Part shown: positions 9,092 through 19,595 of the stretch, in pieces
How positions within the stretch are numbered: the stretch's first letter is position 1
How the letters are laid out: each line of letters begins with the position of its first letter
Assembly (NCBI GenBank): GCA_001566745.1
Contig: KQ964517.1
Location: 84,259-105,956 of the forward strand
DNA length: 21,698 nucleotides
DNA from: Conidiobolus coronatus NRRL 28638
Taxonomy: Eukaryota > Entomophthoromycota > Entomophthoromycetes > Entomophthorales > Conidiobolaceae
Direction of reading: 5' to 3'
Program-made: the position numbers and the translations under genes
The notes under the pieces: generated by a model
The model's database searches: none
The model's input: the letters and a program-made list of their open reading frames with translations, nothing else
What the model was told of the DNA's origin: nothing

Positions 9092-10592
9092 ATGAATTAT
9101 AAAAATACTGAAAATAATAGTCAAAATACAGCGTCACCAAACATAAAGAAGGATTCTAAATTGTCAAATTCTAGCTGTAAGTTTTAATATCATTATTATT
9201 CTTCTATTTTAGGCTTAACTTTTTTCTCTATTTGAATTTATTTTCCGATTTTGTAATTTATTTAGCTATACTCTAAACTATTTAAACTCTCATCTGTTAA
9301 ATATTATAATAAAATAAACACATATTCATAGAGATCTAAACTAATCCGTTAAATATTTTATAGTAGCAAATGAAGTAACCAATTATTTTCTAAACGGACC
9401 TGGAATAGCTCCAGCTCATTTAAGTTTAACTCTAGAGTCAGGTACAAGTTCTGGAACATCTAGAGCAGACGCCATACGGAAAAGGATTAACGACACTTTG
9501 AATACTGTATTATCAAAAAATAATAACTCTACTGCATCTCAAAATCGGCTCAGTACAAATTTAAATAATAATTCTACATCTACAGGAGGATTTACTTCAT
9601 TAAACACAAATAGGATTTCTACAAACTTAAATGTTTATCATAGACCTTTAGCAAGCAAACCACCACAACCTACTTCAGTAAATCAGAATTCTACGACAGC
9701 ATATCAGCAACCTGGCTCGATGTTAAATTTGCCTAAAACTAGCAATCCTTTTATGACGAATAGTAAATTTTTAAATCAATTTTCAAACACTAATTTGAAT
9801 ACGACAAATTCAAATTCAAGTTCAAGCAAGCGCTATAAAAATCAGTCTACTCGAAAATATGTAAAATCTGGCAATTTTTCAAGGCAGAAGCTATTAGAGA
9901 GAAAGCTATTAAATCAAGGACACCCTGCTAGAATTCAACCAAATATTATGCCACAACCCGCTTCGGAGACTTCTGCAACTTCATACTCCAAAGAGCCTAA
10001 TGCACCACCTCACGCTCAAACACAAGCCTCTCGAGCTGGCGTGAATATGATAAAAATCCCTCATTTAACACCCTCAGCAAATACTAGTCTCTTTCCTTAT
10101 GGTACTTTATCCACAAACAATCAACCTACATCCTATTTAAAAGATTCTCAAGAAATTGAAAGAAATCGTGAACTTAAAGTTCGTCTACAGAAAACTTTGG
10201 AAATAGAGCAACAGACAATTTCACATCCTACATATTTGGTACCATTTTCATCAAAAAGAGATGCAATAGAAAGACTACTACCTTATCATCTTTATCAGTA
10301 TCCTGATTTGCCTAATCCCCATCGATCTAATCTGCAATGTAAGTAAATATATTTTCTATTACTATATATATCTAATAATTATTATTATAGTAATATCGAC
10401 TTCAAGCAATATAGAGGAAATGCTACCAAGGGTACAGAATAGACTAAACAATATTGTTAATGATGAATATTACAAAGTAAATTTATATTTTGTTATATTT
10501 TTATATACTAATTTTTTTATTAGAGCTCCTTAGATCCTCAATCTCACGATGTTCAATTAAATCGCTTACTAAATTCAACTAGGCAGCAATAG
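9092..10592 (+). CDS. GLTSCR1/BICRA-domain protein
   Basis: Four exons (9092-9176, 9364-10338, 10391-10476, 10524-10592) join in frame to give 404 residues. Introns are 187, 52 and 47 nt with GTAAGT or GTAAAT donors and TAG acceptors. Residues about 30-75 are moderately ordered in look (NGPGIAPAHLSLTLESG...ADAIRKRIN). About 75-280 is Asn/Ser/Thr/Gln-rich and probably disordered. The C-terminal 110 residues match the GLTSCR1 conserved region: a charged helix (ERNRELKVRLQKTLEIEQ), then YLVPFSSKRDAIERLLPYHLYQ with the family's signature LLPYH, then NIEEMLPRVQNRLNNIV and a final QLNRLL segment. In animals BICRA and BICRAL bear this domain and define the non-canonical BAF (SWI/SNF) complex. A nuclear chromatin-remodeller subunit is therefore inferred. 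The last two introns follow the conserved domain and their removal extends the match, which supports the model. The ATG is the first that fits exon 1. Convergent with the MFS gene. Confidence 0.75.
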
Positions 10593-10731
10593 AGCCACAC
10601 TTAACCATGTACATTTATTTTGCATCTATTTTTGTCTTTTGTACTTTGCAAAACGAAATCAACTCAATCAAATAGCATTATCAATTAATTACCGACAATA
10701 CAAAATTCTATTACGTGTCATGCATTACATT

Positions 10732-10743
10732 TTTATTAATAAA
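10732..10743. terminator. Palindromic poly(A) signal for two convergent genes
   Basis: TTTATTAATAAA is a perfect 12-bp palindrome containing AATAAA on each strand. It lies about 140 nt past the stop of the plus-strand GLTSCR1-domain gene and about 30 nt past the stop of the minus-strand MFS gene, so it could serve both convergent transcripts. The role is inferred. Confidence 0.4.
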
Positions 10744-10768
10744 AGTTAAAATTTATAAAAATTAATAA

Positions 10769-12263
10769 TTATTCGGTTTTTGTTATCTTTTTGATGTGAT
10801 TAGGCATTTTAAACAACGCAAAGTAAGTTAATGCCATGCCTAAAGCACCAAAATAGTACAAAATTTTGGGTCCAAATAACCAGTATATGCTACAAGCTAT
10901 TACAGGTCCCAAGCATCTTCCTAGTTGGCCATATGAGCGGAAGTTTCCTAATACAGTGGCTTTGATTTGATAATGCTTATGGCAGCTATCAGCAACCAGT
11001 GATAAGAGAGCTGTTAAGCAAGAGATTACAGTGGCTGAGGTATAAGATAAAAATATAATAGCAGTCCAAATAACCCAGTTAGAAGGCTTATTCTGAGTAG
11101 GAATGAAAACAGCTAAGCTTAATAATCCTAAAACACCACACAATAGACCTTCTAAGACTAATTTCTTCTCACCTTTTTTACTGGCAAATCGTCTTACGTA
11201 GCCTCCTTGAATTAAAGATGAAATAGTGCCCATTAATCCAAACATTTTCCCTTGTTCCATTTCATTAAACTTGAAAAGATCGTGAGCTAAAAATGGAAGT
11301 GTGAATTCCATACCACTGAATAAGAATAAATAAAAGAGATGAACTATGTTCAACTGTTGAATGTTGGAAGACAAATCATCCTTGGGTTTTTCAGATTCTT
11401 TGACCTTGAGGGTTTCATTTTTCTTGTTATCTTCTGTTGTTGACTTTTTGAAATTTAAAGTTTCAGGTAGTAATATAGCTAATAGTATAAATTCAATAAT
11501 GATTAAAATACTAGCCAATAAACCAGCAGCCGAATAAGGGGTTTCAAATCCTAGTAAATCTAACTGAGGAACTCTAACGCCTTTGAAGATTAAATAACCG
11601 CATATGCTGGGGCCAAGAGTAAAAGCAATACTGAAAGCGATACCAACCAAGGCCTAATTTTTATAAGAATGGAGTGGTTTTTATAAATTTTGTGATAATA
11701 CTTACCATTCCTTTTGATCTAGTTTTAGAATCAGTTACATCTGAGATAATAGCATTTGTTAATTGAACGTTTGCTTCAGTTAACCCTCCGATTAATCTAC
11801 TTAAAACGAAAAAGTTAAAATTTTTACTAATCATCCAAAGTACATTAGAAGCTAAATTTCCTATCTATAAAGATGAAATTAGTTTAAATAACTCGGAATA
11901 GTATAAATAACTTACTATTGAGATTAATAGTACAGTTCTTCTTCCAAACTTATCTCCTAATCTGCCCCAAAAAGGTGCTACTAAAAATTGGCAAAGTGAG
12001 AAAGTGGAGCCAAGTAGTCCACCAAGTAAGGTGACTCTTAATTTTGTAGATGTCATATTGATTTTAGTGCCTAAAAATTCCTCAAAGTTTACTATTAACT
12101 GTAAAATTTGTTTAAGTAGAGTTGAAGATGTATCGGTGGTAATGTAATAGTCTATCATAGCTGGATAAATGGGGAGAATTAAAGTAAATGCAAATAAATC
12201 AATTAGTAAGGAAAAGAACATTAATGTGAGCACATATTTTGCACTCTTTTGAGCTGCTGCCAT
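10769..12263 (-). CDS. MFSD10: MFS transporter, MFSD10/TETRAN-like
   Basis: Three minus-strand exons (12263-11916, 11864-11706, 11653-10769) join in phase 0 to give 463 residues. The introns are 51 and 52 nt with GTAAGT...TAG borders. This is a polytopic carrier of the major facilitator superfamily, about 12 membrane segments. TM1 is near residues 10-32 (LTLMFFSLLIDLFAFTLILP). The MFS motif A loop GRLGDKFGRR is at 100-109. A charged Lys/Glu cytoplasmic loop at about 234-272 lies between the two six-helix halves. The second half opens with LFYLFLFSGMEFTLPFLAHD and QGKMFGLMG. These blocks, LIDLFAFTLILP and SRLIGG closely resemble animal MFSD10 (TETRAN), reported as an organic anion/drug exporter. 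Substrate and direction here are unknown. The middle exon (IGNLASNVLW...SRLIGGLTEAN...TRSKGM) is needed for TM4-5 and is short enough to be missed. A vacuolar or plasma-membrane site is equally possible. Confidence 0.85.
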
Positions 12264-12458
12264 TTTTTGTATTAATTATATTATTTAACTGCTATTAGGT
12301 ACTAAAGTTATTTTATATTATTATCTGATTTTGCTAAATTTAAGGGTTGATCCAAAAAATTAGTGACTTCGATATTAAAAGTTCGCTGTTTTTATGGGAT
12401 ACACTTTTGCCAAATTTCAACTTACATATCGCCAAGTTTGATTTCGTGTAATAGTGTA

Positions 12459-12466
12459 CCACGTGG
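12459..12466 (-). promoter_or_regulatory. CCACGTGG palindrome (E-box type), MFS promoter
   Basis: A perfect 8-bp palindrome containing CACGTG lies about 195 bp upstream of the MFS start codon. In fungi CACGTG is bound by bHLH factors of the Cbf1 and Pho4 kind. It stands out from the surrounding AT-rich DNA. A regulatory role is inferred from position and motif only. Confidence 0.35.
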
Positions 12467-13152
12467 AGTTGCTTGATAAATTCTTGAAATGGGGAACTGG
12501 TAAATTTAAAATTAGTAAGCTACTAATTTAGATGGCAGCAGATATTTAATGGCATAAAACAGTGTTGGAGCTAAATGGTTTTAAAAATAATTTGCAAATT
12601 TGAAAAAATAACAAGTGAGATCATTTCAAACACTTTAACATTTAGATAATGACATCACTGGAAATATTTAAAGTCAAGAAGTCCCTAATTGAAATAAGTT
12701 GCAATGCCAACTTTGTTTAAAAACTTTTTGTAAACGTGACTGCAGATGCTAAGATATAGGAACAGCTATGAAAATTTTATTAACTACGCAGCCAACTGTC
12801 TGTATGATTATAATAAGATAGTTGGAGAAGTTTACAAAATTTAAAATAGAATCTATGTATAAGAATGTAATTTGTAATATATGCTTGGCAATGTGGATCC
12901 TAATATTTTTATTTTTAAAGTTAATAGCAATCTGGAATATACTTTGCACAATTTAATGTAACTAGTATTTAATTTTATCTTGAAACGCTGATTCTAAAAT
13001 AAAATTTAGTTATAAATATCAGTATAGTAATTGATATAGAGTTATATAATTACTTAAATTTGACATTTAACTATTAAATAATACTTTAAAGATTAAATAT
13101 AAACCATAGATTGTTATTAAATAATGAAACAGTTAATATTTTTAAATTAAAT

Positions 13153-13158
13153 TTTATT
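13153..13158 (-). terminator. Possible poly(A) signal AATAAA, kinase gene
   Basis: AATAAA on the minus strand lies about 160 nt past the kinase stop codon. I saw no closer exact hexamer. It is weak evidence in AT-rich DNA. Confidence 0.3.
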
Positions 13159-13315
13159 TTTTTAATATATATTGCAAAAATAGCTTAAAATGACAACTTA
13201 AAGTATATAGATGATGATCTTTTAAAAAGGAGAGAGAAAAATTAATCATGGTTAGTAACTAAGTATTATAAAAAAATTAGAGATTATAAAATGCTAAAAA
13301 TACATAAATAGAAGG

Positions 13316-16300
13316 CTATTCAATCATTGAACTCTGGCGACTTACTCCCTTATTATACTCGCTTAATCTTTGAATGTTTTTGTACTCAAAACTGTCAAAA
13401 ATTTCTCTATTTTCAAGCATATTGGGAACTGAATGTGCTCGTAAATGGCGAGTTGGGCTCATCAAATGAGACGGTATATGGGCTGCGCTGGCATGTATAT
13501 GGGGTTGACTGGATGGAGGTAAAGTGCTGGAGCTTGGGGTGGGGTTTCCGTTATTGAAAGCTCCAGTGTTGAGGAATCCTCGACGTAAGGTAGGATTGGA
13601 ATCATAGCTAGCTTGGTGTAGATTGGTCCTAGGTTGCACTGGTGGCGACTGAGTAGTAATATCGCAAATTGGTGAAAATGGCGATCCTGCATCAAATAAT
13701 GTTGATGGTGCTTTTGAGAGATCTGTAATTTCAATTTCTGAATAGCCATTGCCTGAAGGTGATAAGTCAAAATCTTGAATAGCCATTTCAGGAGATGCAA
13801 ATAGTAAGTTTCCATCTGTACTTTGAGGATCTAGTTTGATATTGTTTATGCTGGATCTACTGTTAACAGATGGTGCTTGTGAAATAGAGTTAGAGTCTAA
13901 CTCAGATAGTTCATTTTGGCTGGGGGTGGAAGTATTAGTTTGAGAAGGGACGTATTCAGCATCATCTACGTTTTCTTGGCTTAATTCGGCTTCTGCGTGG
14001 AAGAAGGGATCTTCTTGCTGGTAATCAGTAATATTATGATCTGATCCCTTATTCAAGTTTACAATATCAGGTCTTGTGTTTCTGCTTTCAAAGTAGCTAG
14101 TATCACATACATCTTCAGGATTTGGCATGAAAGGAGGTTCAATTTCATGAAGTTTATCAAAGTCCATCCCCTTGAAGAATGTGTGATGTGATACTTGGCT
14201 TCTCTGGAGTCGTTTAGAAGGGTCTGGCTGTAACAAATTCTTAATTAAATCTTCACTCTCAGAGCTAAAGTAGGATTCACCAGGATCTACTGGGGGCCAT
14301 TGAACTTGGTGATTTAATATATTTCTAAAAATTAGCTCTGGAGTTTCATCTGAAAATGGCGGGTATCCAACAAGGAATTCAAAAAGACATACACCAACAG
14401 CCCACCAATCTACAGGAGATCCATGAGAGGATCCTAATAATAATTCAGGAGCAAGATAATCAGGTGTTCCTAATAATTCTCTATTGCTAGGGGGTCTTTT
14501 TGGAGTATGAAGCTCATGCTTGGTAGCGTGATTATTATGATGAAGTTCTTGCTTGGAGCTATGATGACTTGGATTTAAAGTATGAGGGTGATGACTTATA
14601 TTACTTCCAGAGTTTTGATCATTTACAACAATTCTGGAAAGTCCAAAATCGGTTAGCTTAATATGGCCAGTGTGGTCTATTAAAATGTTATCAGGTTTTA
14701 AATCACGATGGACAACACCATTTTCATGTAAATAATTCAAAGCTAAAGTAGTTTCAGCAATGTAAAATCTAGCCATATCTTCATCAAAGCAGCCGAAAAC
14801 TTGTAACAAAGAGGATAAATCACCTCCAATTAAATATTCCATTACTAAGAATAGATATGATTTAGAGTGAAAAGCAAAGAACATTGAAACTACGTAAGGG
14901 ATAGATGCTAATGCCATTACTTTACGCTCCATCATAACTTGTTGAACCATATTTTTACGAACTACATCGTCTTTTCTGATTGCTTTAATAGCAAATAGAT
15001 CTTTTGTAGTCTTTTTACGGGCTAAGTATACTTTACCAAAAGCACCTCTAGAAATTGGCTTTATAATTTCAAAATCTTCAATCCCTGGAATTTTGGCTTT
15101 TTTAGGAGTTGATTTAGCTGAACCACCAGTTCCAGTAGTAGATTGAGCTGAATCAGAAGCCTCTCTCTTATGTTGTTTACTGCCATATGGCTGTATAGGC
15201 GGGCTTTGGTCGTAATTAATACCTGCTTCATGCTGCCCCTTCTTCAATACACCTGCTAACAATGACATCATTTTTTTAGTAGATGCAGTGAATCCATTTT
15301 CTTGATCTTGGCCATTGAGGTTAAATTCTTTTGAAATTGACCCTTTAGAAGATCTTGGAGTCAAACTACCTAAATTTCTAACTTTACCAATTGAGCGCTC
15401 AATAAAGTTTTCTTTAAAGCTATTTGAATTATTCGAGGATGGGGATGAGGGGGATCTATACATTTTTAACATTTCTAAAGTAATAGACCCTTTTCTTCCT
15501 GATGGAGGTGTTCCAGATATAGTTCTTCCCATAGAGTTAGCCTGAGGGATATTAAGACATAGTTTTTTACCAAATGCGCCACTATCACGATGCTTATGGA
15601 AACTACTCTGTCTAGATATTGACTCAGCTTGTAAATGTGTGTTTGTGGTTAAAGTGCTTTCAATTCCTAGCCTATCCTGATATCTTTTAATTAAATCTTG
15701 AATTTGATCAATAAGCTTATCAAACTTTTCCATTTGTAAGAGTTGGTTAACGTAAATACTCTTAGTTTGTTTGACTTCAGGACGTTGTTCATTTGCATCA
15801 AAGCTAGAAATCATATATTGTTGAGTACTCAATAAATTTTTGATTTCAACTTTAACATCTTTTAGAGAATGTGACATGGTTATTTCTGACATATCCTGAG
15901 AGGATAAAACTTTTAAGGCTTGGTCGATTAAATCCATAAAATCAAGTAGAGTTTTGTTTTGACCTAAAGATTTTGGAGATTCAAACATTTCAGAAAGTGG
16001 CACATCTGGCAAACCAAAAGCATGAATCGATTCAGATTTAAGTTTTTTCAGAGTATTTTCCAATTCGTATAACTTCATATTATCCAACTGGTTTTGAGTA
16101 CATTCTTCAATATGAAGTTCAAATTCATGTTCATTAATTTGTTCTTCACACAATCTACACAAAATTTTCTTAATTTTAGAAGTACTTGGAGCACTACCAG
16201 CTCTACTTCTCATACCAACTACTTGGGAATCTATGCCTGAAGAAGTACTTGGGGATTTAAGATCTGCTTCATCTAACTTGTGGAAAACTGGTGATGGACT

Positions 16301-19300
16301 TTTGAAGAGACCAGAATCCTCGGATCTAGCTCTATGGTGAGATGAGGCATTATCAATATCCTTAGCTTTTGCTACTTGAGGAGGAATATGAGCAGTGGCT
16401 TGGGATGAAACATCATCTTTCCCAAATTTAGGAGATTCTACCAATGTTCTAGCAATTGAAGTAACACTATCCCTACAAGATATAGATGATCTTCTTGATG
16501 AAAAGTAACTATCAGAATTTTCATCAGGAATAGGAGCTTTTCCAAATCCAAAGTTTTTAAGTAGTCTAACAACGCTAATAGATGATTTTCTGCGTTGGTA
16601 ATTTGGAAGTGGAAGCTCTTCATCTACCTTGCCCAAATTAGAGGCTAGTGAATGCGAGGAAGGGTATTGATTTTTAGACTGATTGGATTTTAAATAATCG
16701 TCTCTGTCATCACTCTTACTTTTTAATCCTAAAAGTCCACCTATTTTGTTTGGAATAAGACTGGCAATACTTGCACGTCTTGAAGGTTTAAATGGATCTG
16801 GTGGTGGTGTTGGAGAAGTTGGAATATCACTTACACCTGGTGAAGAAAGTGCGCTGGTGTTAGATGGATTATTGCTTAAACTAGTCTCTATTTTCTTTCC
16901 AATTGGAGGGTTTTCCTCTCTAATAGATGGATGGAGATTAGCACTTGCAGAAACATAGTGTAATTGCTGAGATGGAGGGGATTTTGCTGTGATATCAATT
17001 GTATTCAATGAAGTTTTACGATTTGAAATTGGAGTGTGCTTGGGGGAAGGAGGAATAGGAGGACTCGGGGACATTGAGTATTCACTAGAGCTAATTCTTC
17101 TACTAGCTCGGATTAACTCTTCTCTAGACTTTTGACTCTGTTCATAATCATGCTAAAATAAAAATTCAAGGTATAAGTTACTCAAAATTTTATATCTAAA
17201 TTAGGTTTTTAAAAACTTACCAAAGCTTGAACAATTCTACAGCAGGGGGAGAATTCAAACAATATTTTTTCCAAAACGGATTGAGCTTCAGCATCACCTA
17301 CAGTTAATCTTTTTTGTTCGCTTAGTAATTTTTGTAATTGTTGAGTTATATCCAAACAAATATCACTTGAAACCATTTTTCCTACTGATGTAGTTAAAAT
17401 TTCTTGAGCTAATTGTTCTACATTATGAAGTAAAATGGTGTGAACTGAGGCTAAATTAAGTTAAAATATATTATTAGTAATCAATATAATCTATTTAATT
17501 TTATCTTACCAAAAAATGAAGGTGGCCAACTATTAGAATGTAGTTGCCCTATGTTAATATTTCTGGTTAGAATATCCATATTTGGCCGAGGTAGCTCGCA
17601 TTTATCATTGATAGACTTTATAAAAGTATTTTTTAAAGGAATACTGATAGGTTTGGAGTTTAATGAGTGAGCTTCGAACCCTTGTGTTAAATCTGGATGA
17701 TAGCTATGATGATGAATAAGCGGTGGAGCCTTGTGTTCTGGTTGATATTCTTTATCATTAGTACTATCATCGCTATTTTGATTTGTTGCAAATTCAATAG
17801 GAGAGATTTTATCAATATTACCAAAATCATAAACTAATCCATTTCTTTCGGGGTCATCAGGAATTTTTATACCTTGACTAGAGTACCAGCTTAATAAGGT
17901 CTCTTTAATACCTATATCCGTTTTTAACTTGGCTTCCTTTAGTTCTTGAATTAAATTTTGTTTCATATTATCTAAAAAATTTAATCGATAACCGTCTTCC
18001 GTTAAGTCTAAGCGATTTACTATTTCTTCGTTTACTTCAAGTCCAGGGAATTGTGAAGAGTTTAACACTCTAGAGCGGGGACTTGAGTGTGATGAGGAAT
18101 CTGTAGATATATGACTTGACTGGTGTGTCATTGATAAAGGTGTAGATGTTAGTAGTAAAGATGGATTGTGTCTACTAAAACTTTTACTCCTCTTTCTACC
18201 CATCCCTGTTGATTGAAGATTGGCCGAGTGAATTGTATTTAATGAAAGTATATTCTGCCGAGATACTGATACTGTAGGTGAAAATTGTACATGTAAATTA
18301 TCTATTTCATTTGGTCCATTTCCTAAACTCATGGGAAAATTTCCAGACCCTTGAAATATGCCACTCATTCCTGAACTTGATAGAGAAGAATCGCTTATAT
18401 TAGGGTTATATGAAGAGTCTATTGAAGATGATAAAGATGGAATTTCTTCCGATCCCGAGCGCTGGCTAGTTGAATTATTGTTATTTGGTTGACTTTGAGA
18501 CTCGCGAAGTTTTAATCCTAACAAACTGGTTGGTTGGTTATTTGAATTGGATTGAAGGAAATATTCTCCGTTATTTGAATTACAATCATGAGAACTTGCA
18601 TCCTTATTAGGATGAGGTAGAGCTCCTCTTTGCTTTGCCAAGTTAGAAAGGCTTTGAACTGCGAGATGAGATAACCCTTCGCTATTTCTCCGACTTCTAG
18701 AATAAACCAAGTCATTTTCTATATGAGGTGGATTTTTTCTCATAGCACTATTTTCTAAACTTCCAGAGCTTTGAGATGATACAAGTTGAGGAGCAGTCCA
18801 GTTCGGAGTCCCGTAGGGAGTTGGGGGAAACTTCCCACTTGAACTACTAGTGGTGCGCGAGTGGGTACCACTTGCGGTGCTATTAGTTCTAGTGTGAGAA
18901 GTATGATCAGATGTATTGGTTGAAGAAGGAAGTATTTCTGAGCTTTGGGAAACCAAAAGAGAGCCTGGAGAGTTAGGCCCTACAAGGCCTCCATACATAG
19001 ATCTCGGCCTTGCGGCCTTAGTTTTTTTAGGAGCTTTATTTAATTGTACAATATTAATATTTTCATTTGATTTGCCAACTTCTCCTGTTTTTTCGTAAGA
19101 ATTTTGATTTAAACTGTCTAAACTGTCTAAATTAAAACAGTCTCTACTATTTGTTTCTAAGTTGGATACTGTACGAGATCTTCTATGAGTACGAAATATG
19201 CTTCCACTGTTATTATCAGCTTCACTGCTACTATTTTGACTAAGTTTTGATAATTCAATTTTTGGCAAAGAGTTTGTTTCAGGGGAGTCGGGTCTGCTAG

Positions 19301-19595
19301 GGCTTGAGGTCATACAAGGTAATAAAGAAGGGGAAAATGAGTTAGAGCGCAAATTTGATAAAGAGGGCCAATTTTTTATCGCCATAGCTCCTAGCTTTTC
19401 TCTACTTAAAGGCGTCTCAGCTTCTACAGGACTGAAAGGGAAACTCGTAAGGTTATTATTTTCTAAAGGAATGCATTTCGAACTTTGAGAAACTTTTTCG
19501 GTGGGGCTGCTAGCTTGATTGAGATTTGGATTGCAGTTCTGAATTCCAAACTGAGAGTCAAAAGAGTCTCTTTCAGTGGGAGACATAGAGTTCAT
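13316..19595 (-). CDS. RIM15: Rim15/Cek1-type AGC protein kinase (Greatwall family)
   Basis: Three minus-strand exons (19595-17510, 17450-17221, 17152-13316) join in frame to about 2,050 residues; introns are 59 and 68 nt. Rim15-type kinases phosphorylate endosulfines (Igo1/2), which inhibit PP2A-B55, driving entry into quiescence; PKA and TORC1 restrain them. Residues 1-530 are Ser/Asn-rich and disordered. About 535-595 (MKQNLIQELKEAKL...PDDPERNGLVYDFG) and the helical exon 2 region (about 696-772) look conserved. A C2HC zinc finger follows at about 1104-1123 (C-x2-C-x11-H-x3-C). The kinase domain spans about 1466-1764: ISRGAFGKV loop, K1495 in AIK, HRDLKPDN with D1589, DFG at D1607, GTPDYLAPE, then the family tail PPFMPNPEDVCDTSYFESRN. 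The activation segment carries a His-rich insert. After the kinase comes about 270 residues of disordered tail; no PAS or response-regulator receiver domain is visible. The first ATG is at 19595, with an in-frame stop upstream at 19697-19695 and no ATG between. Confidence 0.92.

Larger units (their letters stand above)
12264..13315. other. Intergenic spacer between the MFS gene and the Rim15-type kinase gene
   Basis: Both flanking genes run on the minus strand, so this holds the kinase 3' end and the MFS promoter. About 12340-12560 is less AT-rich than the rest and contains the CCACGTGG palindrome, consistent with promoter DNA. The remainder is AT-rich with no gene seen. A 66-codon minus-strand frame at 12749-12949 has an Ile/Asn/Lys composition typical of chance AT-rich translation. 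Confidence 0.6.

Noticed and set aside
9216-9217. Alternative early acceptor (TATTTTAG) in intron 1 of the GLTSCR1-domain gene
   Set aside because: Splicing there reads into an in-frame stop within eight codons; the acceptor at 9363 or 9366 keeps the long frame.
12749-12949. 66-codon minus-strand open frame
   Set aside because: Its Ile/Asn/Lys-rich composition follows from the AT content; no motif and no transcript signals are seen.
13327-17000. Several 60-117 codon frames within the kinase gene in other frames and on the plus strand
   Set aside because: They are shadows of the long kinase reading frame, whose motifs and splice phases are conclusive.
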